Shown here: one piece after another, positions 8,535 through 16,340 of the stretch
Numbering within the stretch: position 1 is the stretch's first letter
How the letters are laid out: each line of letters opens with the position of its first letter
NCBI RefSeq assembly: GCF_047123815.1
Contig: NZ_CP138920.1
Coordinates: 744,001 to 808,000, forward strand
DNA length: 64,000 nucleotides
Source of the DNA: Maricaulis sp017643475
Lineage (GTDB): Bacteria > Pseudomonadota > Alphaproteobacteria > Caulobacterales > Maricaulaceae
Direction of reading: 5' to 3'
Notes under the pieces: generated by a model
Databases searched by the model: none
What the model was told of the DNA's origin: nothing
Seen by the model: only the letters and a program-made list of their open reading frames with translations
Made by a program: the position numbers and the translations under genes

Positions 8535-9635
8535 ATGGGTTTCAAATGCGGCATTGTTGGCCTGCCCAACGTTGGCAAGTCCACGCTCTTCAACGCTCTG
8601 ACGCAGACCGCTGCGGCCCAGGCGGCGAATTATCCGTTCTGTACCATCGAGCCGAATGTCGGTGATGTGGCTGTGCCGGAACCGCGCCTGGCCAAGCTGG
8701 CCGAGATCGCCCAGTCCAAGGAAGTCCTGCCGGCACGCATGAACTTCGTCGACATTGCCGGCCTGGTGGCGGGCGCGTCCAAGGGCGAAGGCCTGGGCAA
8801 CCAGTTCCTCGCCAATATCCGCGAGACCGACGCCATCGCCTATGTGCTGCGCTGTTTCGATGATGATGACGTCACCCATGTCGCCAACAAGATCGACCCG
8901 CTGGCCGATCTCGAGACGGTTGAGACCGAGTTGATGCTGGCCGACCTGGAGAGCCTGGAAAAACGCCGCACCAATCTCGAAAAGAAAGCCAAATCCGGTG
9001 ACAAGGACGCCAAGGCGACCATCGTCCTGGTCGACCTGGCGCTGGAACAGCTCAACAATGGCAAGCCGGCGCGTTTCGCCGAGGTCAACAAGGATGACGA
9101 GAAAGCCTGGAAGGGCCTACAGCTTCTGACCACCAAGCCGGTTCTCTTCATCGCCAATGTCGATGAAAACAGCGCTGCTGACGGCAATGACTACTCGAAA
9201 ATCGTCTTCAAGCGCGCCGAGGAAGAAGGCGCCCAAGCGGTTGTCATCTCGGCCAAGATCGAGAGCGAGCTGGCCCTCCTGGAAGACGAGGAAGAGCGCG
9301 CGGAATATCTCGAGACCATCGGCCTTGAAGAGCCGGGCCTCGACCGCCTGATCCACACGGGATACGCGCTGCTGGGCCTACAGACCTATTTCACGGCCGG
9401 CCCCAAGGAAGCACGCGCCTGGACCATTCGCGAGGGCTATACCGCGCCGCAGGCTGCCGGTGTCATTCACGGTGATTTCGAGAAGGGTTTCATCCGCGCC
9501 GAGACCATCGCCTATGACGATTATGTCGCCTGTGGCGGTGAAAGCCCGGCCAAGGAAGCCGGCAAGATGCGCGCAGAAGGCAAGGATTACATCGTCCAGG
9601 ACGGCGATGTGATGCATTTCCGCTTCAACGTCTGA
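8535..9635 (+). CDS. ychF: Obg-like P-loop ATPase YchF
   Basis: This 366-residue protein is an Obg-family NTPase that prefers ATP and associates with ribosomes. Visible motifs are the P loop GLPNVGKSTLFNAL (about residues 8-21), NYPFCTIEPNVG, the switch II region DIAGLVAGASKGEGLG and a coiled-coil insertion (LEKRRTNLEKKAKSGDKDAK). The C-terminal TGS domain ends in IVQDGDVMHFRFNV. The start lies 5 bases after pth. Assignment is secure; its precise physiological role (oxidative stress, translation) is known only from other bacteria. Confidence 0.96.
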   Translation: MGFKCGIVGLPNVGKSTLFNALTQTAAAQAANYPFCTIEPNVGDVAVPEPRLAKLAEIAQSKEVLPARMNFVDIAGLVAGASKGEGLGNQFLANIRETDAIAYVLRCFDDDDVTHVANKIDPLADLETVETELMLADLESLEKRRTNLEKKAKSGDKDAKATIVLVDLALEQLNNGKPARFAEVNKDDEKAWKGLQLLTTKPVLFIANVDENSAADGNDYSKIVFKRAEEEGAQAVVISAKIESELALLEDEEERAEYLETIGLEEPGLDRLIHTGYALLGLQTYFTAGPKEARAWTIREGYTAPQAAGVIHGDFEKGFIRAETIAYDDYVACGGESPAKEAGKMRAEGKDYIVQDGDVMHFRFNV

Positions 9636-9646
9636 TCCTGTAGGCA

Positions 9647-9671
9647 GGGCCGCACACACCGGTGGCGGCCC
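9647..9671. terminator. Hairpin between convergent ychF and lipoprotein genes
   Basis: GGGCCGC (9647-9653) pairs with GCGGCCC (9665-9671) around an 11-base loop, 12 bases after the ychF stop. No T-run follows on either strand, so termination activity is uncertain. Confidence 0.3.
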
Positions 9672-9688
9672 GCAGAACCGGCAATGCC

Positions 9689-11419
9689 TTAATCATGGTT
9701 GATCGGGTGTGTGGAGATAACCACATCATCGATCACCACGCGGCCATCATTGACCGGCTGCAGCATCGCATCTCCACCGCCGTAATAGGACGCGAACACA
9801 AGCTTGTTGAGACGCAGGCTTTCCGTGTCGCGAAAACGAACGCCTTGCTCGATGAGCGCAAGCTCTCCGTCCAGGGTGACCTCGATGACACCATCGGACA
9901 GGCCGGGCGTGTTCAGGCGGATGTGTTGCTCGATCGTATGCCATTCACCGACGCGAAACTGCCTGGTGCCGGAATCGCCGTAGTCCCAAGGCAGGACATC
10001 TCCCGTGTCCGACAGCTGTGCCGGGTGATACAGCCGCTGCGCCACATCACCGCCGGGTCGCCAGACGACCGGTGCCGACCACCAGTCCATACCGTTGGCG
10101 AGGCTGTCGGGGTTTCCACCCGCCAGGCCGGTCAGCGTACCGCCGGCGCCAAAGTCGAAGCCCGGCTCGAACCGGATCCTGTAGGACAGATACAACTCAT
10201 CCCGCGCCGGAAGGCTCGTGATCCAGTGCGCGCCGCTATAGCGCTCCCCGACCGCCAGCGCGTCCAGTGAAATCGCCAGGGCCTGCCCCTGGAAGGCCTC
10301 TGGCCAGCTGACGATTTCCGCACGCCCTGCGTTCACGCCGCTCACACGCTGAGCATTGCTGAAAAGCGGCTCCAGTTCGGCCGCGGACAGCTTGCCAGTC
10401 ACGCTGCCGTTGAAATTCTGCACATTGCTGCTGCCAGGCGCCGGGATGGTTCGGGTCTCATAAAGCGGCGTTCCATCACGAAGATGGGCCTCGATGAAGT
10501 TCAGGGTGAGATCGAAGAACGTCACGCCATCAACCCCCAGCCGGGTGGTCGCGACCCCGTGCCCGCCGCCGTCCACGGTGTAGAAAGCATAGGGGACCTG
10601 ATTTAGGTCGGCATCGGCTTGCAGCGCCAGCGCGCTGTCGTAATCGACCGTCGGGTCTTCGTCCCCATGCAGGATGAACAGAGGCGCATCGCCGGCCTGC
10701 ATGGCGTCGGGAACGATCTGCGCTCCCCAGTAGTCAATCACTACCGACTGTCCGACCGGCGCCAGGCCGGCATCGTCGAGCGCATAGCCGAGCAAAAGGC
10801 TGATATACGCACCGGCAGACCGTCCCCAAAGGGCGAACCGGTCGGGGTCCACACAAAGCTCATCCGCATTCTCCTGCACCCATTCAACCGCGCTGCGCGC
10901 ATCCCCGACCGAACTGGCAATGGTCCTGAGCAATTGCAGGTCTTCCGGCGTGAGCTCGGTGTTTTCATCGACCAGGCTGAGAAAGAGCTGGTACAGCGCA
11001 TCGATTTCGGGACCGGGCTCGGGGTCATCACCAAAAAGCCGATAATCGATGGCGATACCCACGAAATCGCGTTCGGCCAAGGCTTCACCGCTTTCCGGCC
11101 AGACGGACTTCGAGCCTCCGGTAAAACCGCCACCATGGATCATGACCACAAAGGGCCGCGGGTCACCGCATGCCTCGCCGGACTGATAAACATCCAACAA
11201 CAGGTCAAGCTGGGCGTTGCCGCCGTCAACAGCGGCGCTGCCATAGACAACATCCGTCATACTGAGCGGAGGAGAAGAAGGCGGCGGTGGCGGTGACGGT
11301 GGCGCTGGCGGCGAGGGAACGCCACCTCCACCGGAGCCAGACGATCCACCACCACCGCACGCGCTCAAGCTTGCCGCGGCCAAAAAACTCAAAACAACTG
11401 CCCTGATATTCAATGTCAT
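9689..11419 (-). CDS. Lipoprotein: alpha/beta-hydrolase fused to a PL14-like domain, copy 1
   Basis: The start at 11419 gives 576 residues with a lipoprotein signal (VVLSFLAAASLSAC; lipobox Cys near residue 21), then a Gly/Ser and Pro/Ser-rich linker. The first domain is an alpha/beta-hydrolase with oxyanion motif HGGGFTGG, nucleophile elbow GRSAG (Ser201), the acid segment LHGDEDPTVDY and a final GGGHG His. From about residue 335 a second domain resembles polysaccharide lyase family 14 beta-sandwiches: LSYRIRFEPGFDFGAGGTL, GLAGG, WSAPVVWR, GEWHTIEQHIRLNTPG. It is probably a surface or periplasmic esterase acting on an acidic polysaccharide. A close tandem paralogue lies immediately upstream. 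Confidence 0.78.
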   Translation of the reverse strand: MTLNIRAVVLSFLAAASLSACGGGGSSGSGGGGVPSPPAPPSPPPPPSSPPLSMTDVVYGSAAVDGGNAQLDLLLDVYQSGEACGDPRPFVVMIHGGGFTGGSKSVWPESGEALAERDFVGIAIDYRLFGDDPEPGPEIDALYQLFLSLVDENTELTPEDLQLLRTIASSVGDARSAVEWVQENADELCVDPDRFALWGRSAGAYISLLLGYALDDAGLAPVGQSVVIDYWGAQIVPDAMQAGDAPLFILHGDEDPTVDYDSALALQADADLNQVPYAFYTVDGGGHGVATTRLGVDGVTFFDLTLNFIEAHLRDGTPLYETRTIPAPGSSNVQNFNGSVTGKLSAAELEPLFSNAQRVSGVNAGRAEIVSWPEAFQGQALAISLDALAVGERYSGAHWITSLPARDELYLSYRIRFEPGFDFGAGGTLTGLAGGNPDSLANGMDWWSAPVVWRPGGDVAQRLYHPAQLSDTGDVLPWDYGDSGTRQFRVGEWHTIEQHIRLNTPGLSDGVIEVTLDGELALIEQGVRFRDTESLRLNKLVFASYYGGGDAMLQPVNDGRVVIDDVVISTHPINHD

Positions 11420-11510
11420 CCCCATCCCAAAGCACCACACAAGACGATCGTCAAAGACCGCCCTCAGGACTGGAAACGGAATGAATAATCATATTCCGTC
11501 GGTAAGATCG
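11247..11510. repeat. 264-bp duplicated block, copy A
   Basis: This block matches 13547-13810 at a constant offset of 2300 bases with 12 differences and no gaps (about 95 percent identity by my count). It covers the lipoprotein signal and linker region of copy 1 and its upstream control region. The genes diverge strongly just outside it. Confidence 0.9.
11476..11499. promoter_or_regulatory. Inverted repeat upstream of lipoprotein copy 1
   Basis: ACGGAAT (11476-11482) and ATTCCGT (11493-11499) form a 7-bp inverted repeat around a 10-base AT-rich centre that itself contains ATGA...TCAT. It lies 57-80 bases before the ATG and is identical at copy 2. It is a plausible operator for the neighbouring TetR regulator. 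Confidence 0.5.
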
Positions 11511-11564
11511 TTTTTTTGCGACCAGACCGCAAATTTTCTCAGCACCGCGCGTTGCTATCTCGGC

Positions 11565-11641
11565 TTAACCCAGTGGGTCCTCGAGGATTCTCTCGAATAC
11601 ACCCGCATCAATCATGGTGCGAGCCATGAGCAGGCCGGGAT
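11565..11641 (-). pseudogene. 3' remnant of a second TetR-type regulator gene
   Basis: Read on the minus strand, these bases encode LLMARTMIDAGVFERILEDP plus LG and a stop, nearly the same as the C-terminus of the intact TetR gene at 13864. The stop codon, the spacing to the lipoprotein gene and flanking bases are also alike. It is the tail of a duplicated tetR whose 5' part has been lost; IS630-type sequence follows directly. Confidence 0.7.
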
Positions 11642-11662
11642 TGCCCTTCTTGCGCGGCGTGC

Positions 11663-11812
11663 CCCCTCGGTTCGCCGGTAAAGTCGAATCCAGCTGCCCG
11701 CTTTCGAAATGCCGACGCACATGCGCCGCGCCGCCTCACGCGTGGACAAACCCTCCTCTGCGACCAGACGTTCAACCCGCCAGCGCAGATCCTCGCTCAT
11801 CGCTCCCGGCAC
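11663..11812 (-). pseudogene. IS630-type transposase N-terminal remnant
   Basis: About 50 residues (MSEDLRWRVERLVAEEGL then STREAARRMCVGISKAGSWI) match the helix-turn-helix opening of IS630/Tc1-type transposases. The frame then runs into the TetR remnant, and no DDE catalytic domain is present. It is a decayed insertion fragment that probably removed the 5' part of the duplicated tetR. No terminal inverted repeats or TA duplication could be identified. Confidence 0.6.
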
Positions 11813-11961
11813 GCTCGCCCGGCCAAATCATCGACTATGACAGGATCAGACTCTCGAAATAAACGAGGAACTGGAGGGGCCCAGGTCATACCTTAAGTGC
11901 CGACCCGGCTTAATCAGACTTGAGACCCGTCCGCCCTCGCCTCCACCCACACAATAGCTGG
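11813..11961. other. Junk-like stretch between IS remnant and lipoprotein copy 2
   Basis: No coding pattern, hairpin with T-run or known repeat is visible here. With the two pseudogenes it fills a gap of about 540 bases between the lipoprotein genes. Confidence 0.5.
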
Positions 11962-13719
11962 TCAAGGCCAGATGCCTCGAGCCTCGCTTCTGGCCTCCTC
12001 GACTGGCTGGGTAGACATAATCAGATCATCGAACAAAATTTCGCTATCATTTATCGGCTGAGCATGCGCCTCGCCGCCGCCAAAATATGCAGAAAAGACG
12101 AGTTTATTTATGTAGAGATTGTCGGATTCACGTAGATTTATCCCGTCGATCTGGATGATATTTTCGCCATTTACCGAAACTTCAACCAAACCATCGGCCT
12201 CCCCTGGAGTGTTCATTCGAATGAACTGAAGAACGGAATACCACTCCCCAGTGTCAAAATTCCATGGACCTGAGACGGGTACGTTCGGGAGAAAGATGTC
12301 ACCTGTCGGGTTTGTTTGTTCGAAGTAAGTTAGTCGCTGGGCAATGGTCCCGCTAGGCCGCCAGACAATAGGTGCCGACCACGAATTTACGGTATTCAGG
12401 TTACCGCCTGCGAGGCCAGGGAGAGTACCACCAGCATCAAAATCAAATCCGTCTGCAAACTGTACGCGATAAGAAAGATAAAATTCATTGCGCCTGGAAA
12501 TCGGTGTGATCCAAGAGGCGCCACTGTTATCGGCCCCGACGTTTAGAGCATCAACGCGTATCTCCAATACCTGCTCCGATGCTAAATTTTCCAATTCTGT
12601 TACAAATACACGACCCTCCGAGACGCCGTTAATATCGCGTGAATCAGGAAAAAGACTATCTAGGGCCTCGGGGGACACGACCCCCGGTTGAGCACTTTCA
12701 AAGTCTTGCACAAAGTTGCGCCCAAGCGACGGCACGGTTCTTTGCTCATAATGAGGGCTACCTCCGGTGAGATGATCTTCAACAAAATCCAGAGTAATTT
12801 CCAAGAAGCTCTTGCCATCAACTCCGTTTGTGAAAACCCCTACCTCATCTTTACCGTGTCCGGCCCTGTCTACTGTGTAGAAGCTATATGGCAATTGGGC
12901 GAGCTCGAGCTCGTCCTGTATCGATAATGCCTCGGAATATTCAACGGTGAGGTCAGCATTGCCGTGTAGAATGAGCAACGGAGAATCATCAGACCGAATT
13001 GTGTCCGGGACGATTAGTGAGCCATAGTAGTCGATAACGGCTAATTGATTTGTGGCCTCGAGTTCTGCGTCGTCCATCACGTAACCAAGTGTCATAGCGA
13101 TGGTGGCGCCGGCCGACGCGCCCCAAATGGCTATGCGATCTGCGTCCGCGCAAATCTCGTCAGAGTGATCAACGACCCAATCCAACGCCTTTCTCGCGTC
13201 TTCGACAGAACTTACAACTGTATCCACATATTGAAGCTGTTCTGTGGTAGGATCGGAGACGTCACTGTTTTCCAGGATCAAATCCCTAAGTGTGCCGTAG
13301 GGTGAGCTGATTTCCGGATCATCGCTGAAAATCCGATAGTCTATTGAGATTCCAACAAAGCCGCGGTCTGCAACGGCGGCACCTATCTCCCTCCACAACT
13401 CAGCGGATTTGGACCCGCCCGTAAAGCCGCCGCCATGGACAAGTAAAACAACAGGGCGAGGCACCCCACAGGTTTGTCCTGACTGGTAAACATCAAGAAG
13501 CAGTTCGACCTCCGCATTACCACCGTCTACTGAGCCCATCGCATATACAACATCCGTCATACTGAGCGGAGGAGAAGAAGGCGGCGGTGGCGGTGGCGGT
13601 GGCGCTGGCGGCGAGGGAACAGAGCCTCCACCGGAGCCAGACGATCCACCACCACCGCACGCACTCAAGCTTGCCGCGACCAAAAAACTCAAAACAACTG
13701 CCTTGATATTCAATGTCAT
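11962..13719 (-). CDS. Lipoprotein: alpha/beta-hydrolase fused to a PL14-like domain, copy 2
   Basis: This is a tandem paralogue of the gene ending at 9689, with 585 residues from the ATG at 13719. The lipoprotein signal (VVLSFLVAASLSAC), Gly/Ser stretch and Pro-rich linker are almost identical to copy 1. The hydrolase domain keeps HGGGFTGG, GASAG (Ser202), LHGNADLTVEY and a late GHG His. The second domain keeps LSYRVQFADGFDFDAGGTL, GLAGG, WSAPIVWRPSG and FIRMNTPGEADG. Codon use and base composition are visibly more AT-rich than copy 1 and other neighbours, except in the shared 5' block, suggesting different ancestry or recombination. Substrate probably an algal or exopolysaccharide (inference). 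Confidence 0.78.
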   Translation of the reverse strand: MTLNIKAVVLSFLVAASLSACGGGGSSGSGGGSVPSPPAPPPPPPPPSSPPLSMTDVVYAMGSVDGGNAEVELLLDVYQSGQTCGVPRPVVLLVHGGGFTGGSKSAELWREIGAAVADRGFVGISIDYRIFSDDPEISSPYGTLRDLILENSDVSDPTTEQLQYVDTVVSSVEDARKALDWVVDHSDEICADADRIAIWGASAGATIAMTLGYVMDDAELEATNQLAVIDYYGSLIVPDTIRSDDSPLLILHGNADLTVEYSEALSIQDELELAQLPYSFYTVDRAGHGKDEVGVFTNGVDGKSFLEITLDFVEDHLTGGSPHYEQRTVPSLGRNFVQDFESAQPGVVSPEALDSLFPDSRDINGVSEGRVFVTELENLASEQVLEIRVDALNVGADNSGASWITPISRRNEFYLSYRVQFADGFDFDAGGTLPGLAGGNLNTVNSWSAPIVWRPSGTIAQRLTYFEQTNPTGDIFLPNVPVSGPWNFDTGEWYSVLQFIRMNTPGEADGLVEVSVNGENIIQIDGINLRESDNLYINKLVFSAYFGGGEAHAQPINDSEILFDDLIMSTQPVEEARSEARGIWP

Positions 13720-13810
13720 GCCCTTCCCAAAGCACCACACAAGACGACCGACAAAGACCGCCCTCAGGACTGGAAACGGAATGAATAATCATATTCCGTC
13801 GGTAAGATCG
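13547..13810. repeat. 264-bp duplicated block, copy B
   Basis: Partner of 11247-11510. It covers the 5' end of lipoprotein copy 2, its upstream region and the inverted repeat. Confidence 0.9.
13776..13799. promoter_or_regulatory. Inverted repeat upstream of lipoprotein copy 2
   Basis: Identical 24 bases to 11476-11499 (ACGGAAT, 10-base spacer, ATTCCGT), 57 bases before the ATG and 65 bases after the tetR stop. Conservation in both copies supports a regulatory role. Confidence 0.5.
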
Positions 13811-13863
13811 GCTTTTCACGAATCTGGCAGAGAGTTTACCCGGCGCAGCGAGCGATATCCGGC

Positions 13864-14409
13864 TTAACCCAGCGGGTCTTCCAGGATCGTCTCGAATACA
13901 CCCACATCAATCATGGTGCGGGCCATGATCATGGCGCCCTGGAGCTTGGCGATGAGGGTCAGGGCGGCGCGTTCGCGCGCGTCATCATCGGCAAAGCGCG
14001 TATCATCCGCCAGTACCGCCATCAGCCAGTCCCGGTTCCTCTCGAAGAAGACCCGGGCTTCCTCGGCAACATTGCCGGGCAGGCTGGTTACCTCGGCGCC
14101 AAACAGACCGCACAGACACATCAGCCGATCCTCGATCATCGAGGTGCGGAAAGCATTGATATAACGCGCGATCTTCTCGTCGACCGTACCCTCGCCTCGA
14201 GGATCCCCCAGACCGTGGATGAAACGCTCGTTGTAGCGCTGGGTCATCGCGATCCCGAGATCTTCTTTGGTCGGGAAATGATAGTGCACGCTGGCCGACT
14301 TGATCCCGACGCCCCGGGCAAGATCACGGAAACTGAACCCGCCATACCCGCCGGAACGCGCCAGTTTTTCAGCGGCATCGAGTATCTCTTCGGCCTTTTG
14401 CGCCCGCAT
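13864..14409 (-). CDS. TetR/AcrR-family transcriptional regulator
   Basis: The chosen ATG at 14409 follows a GAGGAG ribosome site and gives 181 residues, the usual TetR length; a longer frame to 14463 is less likely. The N-terminal helix-turn-helix reads ILDAAEKLARSGGYGGFSFR, then LARGVGIKSASVHYHFPTKE. The rest is the helical ligand-binding and dimer domain ending ETILEDPLG. It is divergent from the truncated haemoglobin gene and directly upstream of lipoprotein copy 2 on the same strand, so it may control either or both. Its 3' end was duplicated together with the lipoprotein gene. Confidence 0.88.
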   Translation of the reverse strand: MRAQKAEEILDAAEKLARSGGYGGFSFRDLARGVGIKSASVHYHFPTKEDLGIAMTQRYNERFIHGLGDPRGEGTVDEKIARYINAFRTSMIEDRLMCLCGLFGAEVTSLPGNVAEEARVFFERNRDWLMAVLADDTRFADDDARERAALTLIAKLQGAMIMARTMIDVGVFETILEDPLG

Positions 14410-14459
14410 GGCACGCTCCTCTTCTATCAGCTGATAGATAGGAGGGCTCGCCTGTTGCA

Positions 14460-14497
14460 GCAAGCCTGCGACAGTTTGCAGCGTGCCTCAGGCTTGC
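14460..14497. promoter_or_regulatory. Inverted repeat in the tetR / truncated haemoglobin gap
   Basis: GCAAGCCTG (14460-14468) and CAGGCTTGC (14489-14497) form a perfect 9-bp inverted repeat with a 20-base spacer, between the divergent starts. It may be an operator for the TetR regulator, though it differs from the repeat before the lipoprotein genes. Confidence 0.4.
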
Positions 14498-14518
14498 GTT
14501 ATGTGCCCGGTCAATTAC

Positions 14519-14527
14519 ATGCATCTT
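14519..14527. promoter_or_regulatory. NsrR-like half-site before the truncated haemoglobin gene
   Basis: ATGCATCTT (reverse AAGATGCAT) matches the half-site of the NsrR consensus AANATGCATTT. The same nine bases occur before the NsrR-type gene at 48859-48867. The second half-site is poor. Confidence 0.35.
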
Positions 14528-14538
14528 GAATACCAGTT

Positions 14539-14985
14539 ATGGATACCCAGATGAGCACGCCCTACCCGCCCCGCGTCACCGAAGCTCGCGAGAAAGCCCA
14601 TGCGGACGCAGATCGAGCCGGTATTGACCGACAACTGATCTCTGACCTCGTGGATACATTTTACGAAAATGTGCGCGCTCACCCGGCGCTAGGGCCGATC
14701 TTTGACAGGCAGATCCAGGACAATTGGGAACCGCACCTGGAGACGATGAAACAATTCTGGGGCTCACTGGTCTTCCATGACGGCCAGTATTCCGGCCGCC
14801 CCATGCCGGCGCACATGAAACTGAAGCACCGTGTCCACCGCGGCCATTTCCAGACCTGGCTGGCACTGTTCGACCAGTCGCTGCAGGAAATCGGTGCCAC
14901 CGAGGAGGCGCGGAACTGGTTCCTGGAGCGCGCCAATCGCATCGCCAATTCCTTCCAGTTGCAGATGTATTACACGCCACGCTGA
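14539..14985 (+). CDS. Group III truncated haemoglobin
   Basis: This 148-residue protein (or 144 from the second ATG at 14551) is a group III (P-type) truncated globin. The B helix reads LVDTFYENVRAHPALGPIF with the B10 Tyr, followed by HLETMKQFWGSLVF. The segment SGRPMPAHMKL leads to GHFQTWLALFDQSL, whose His at residue 103 should be the proximal haem ligand. Such globins are linked to oxygen or nitric-oxide chemistry in other bacteria. No strong ribosome site is visible before either start. It diverges from the TetR gene and carries an NsrR-like half-site close to the start codon. Confidence 0.88.
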   Translation: MDTQMSTPYPPRVTEAREKAHADADRAGIDRQLISDLVDTFYENVRAHPALGPIFDRQIQDNWEPHLETMKQFWGSLVFHDGQYSGRPMPAHMKLKHRVHRGHFQTWLALFDQSLQEIGATEEARNWFLERANRIANSFQLQMYYTPR

Positions 14986-15066
14986 ACTGAAGTTTTTCCG
15001 CCTGGCCGCTTGCTGTAACGCATTTTGAGGCGCAGTCTGCCCCTCCAACCCCGACGGATTGCCCCG

Positions 15067-16317
15067 ATGACGACGTCAAACACCAAAACAGCCGAAGAGC
15101 TGCCGCTCCCGGTGTGGGAACTGGTTGCGCTGTTTGTAGCCATGACCGCACTGGTCGCCCTGGCCATCGACATGATGCTGCCGGCCCTGGACGATATCGC
15201 CCGGGAACTCAGCGTCGAGCGTGCCAATGACCAGCAATACGTCATCACGACCTATCTGGCCGGGTTCTCGATCACCCAGATCTTCTACGGCCCGCTGGCC
15301 GACCGGTTTGGACGCAAGGCGGTGATGCTGACCGCGATCGGGTTGTTTTTGCTCGTGACCGTAATCTGTGCCTTCACCCCGAGCTTCTCCCTCCTGCTGC
15401 TCGCCCGTTTCCTTCAGGGTGGTGCAGCCGCCGCCAGCCGCGTCATCACCGTCGCCATCGCCCGCGACCTGACCTCGGGCCGACGCATGGCCGAGATCAT
15501 GTCCATGGTGATGACCGCTTTCATGGCTGTGCCCGTCCTGGCCCCCAGTATCGGTCAGATCGTGTTGACGATCTTTGGCGACTGGCGAGCGATTTTCGGC
15601 TTCCTGATCATTTTCGGTATTGCGCTTGCCGCATGGATCCAGATCCGCCTGCCGGAAACCCTGCATCCGGAATACCGCACCCGGCTGAGCGTTAAGGTGG
15701 TGGCCTCTGCCTTTGGCGAGGCGATGAGCAACCGATTGATGCTCGGATACACCCTGGCCAGCATGTCCTTTTTCGGCGGCCTCTACGCCTTCCTGGGTAG
15801 CTCGCAACAGATTTTCGTCGAACATTTTGGACTGAGCGATAACCAGTTTCCGATCACCTTCGCGATCCTCGCGACGGGCATGAGTTTCACCAGCTATGCC
15901 AATTCCCGCCTGGTCAACCGGCTCGGCCAGAGACGGCTGGCGCATGGTGCGCTGATCGGTTTCACCGGCATCAGTGCGCTGCACGCGCTCATTTTGCTCA
16001 GCGGGATTGATAACCTCATCCTGTTCGTGGTGCTGCTGTCCATCGCCCTGGCCTTCCTGGGACTGATAGCCGCCAATTTCAGCTCTATTGCCATGGAGCC
16101 GATGGGTCATATCGCCGGCACCGCCTCGGCTTCTTACGGCTTTGTCAGCGGTATTGGGGCGACCATGATCGGCATGTTGATCGGCCAGCTCTACGACGGC
16201 ACCGCCGTCCCGCTGATTGCAGGCCAGGCGGTTGTCGGCGCGCTCAGCCTGTGCGCGGTGCTGGTGACCGAACGCGGCCGCCTGTTCGGAGTAGGCGAGG
16301 ATGGCGAGGCAGGCTAG
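15067..16317 (+). CDS. Bcr/CflA-type drug-efflux MFS transporter
   Basis: From the ATG at 15067 the protein has 416 residues and about 12 hydrophobic helices. The Bcr/CflA subfamily signature is seen in the first helix (AIDMMLPALDDIARELSV) and in GPLADRFGRKAVMLTAIGLF between helices 2 and 3, followed by LARFLQGGAAAASRVITVAI and ARDLTSGRRMAEIMSMVMT. These carriers expel drugs or metabolites by proton antiport in the inner membrane. The substrate cannot be read from sequence. It is followed closely by a crotonase gene, but functional linkage is not clear. Confidence 0.88.
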   Translation: MTTSNTKTAEELPLPVWELVALFVAMTALVALAIDMMLPALDDIARELSVERANDQQYVITTYLAGFSITQIFYGPLADRFGRKAVMLTAIGLFLLVTVICAFTPSFSLLLLARFLQGGAAAASRVITVAIARDLTSGRRMAEIMSMVMTAFMAVPVLAPSIGQIVLTIFGDWRAIFGFLIIFGIALAAWIQIRLPETLHPEYRTRLSVKVVASAFGEAMSNRLMLGYTLASMSFFGGLYAFLGSSQQIFVEHFGLSDNQFPITFAILATGMSFTSYANSRLVNRLGQRRLAHGALIGFTGISALHALILLSGIDNLILFVVLLSIALAFLGLIAANFSSIAMEPMGHIAGTASASYGFVSGIGATMIGMLIGQLYDGTAVPLIAGQAVVGALSLCAVLVTERGRLFGVGEDGEAG

Positions 16318-16340
16318 GCTCGCGCCAAAGGGGAGACTTC

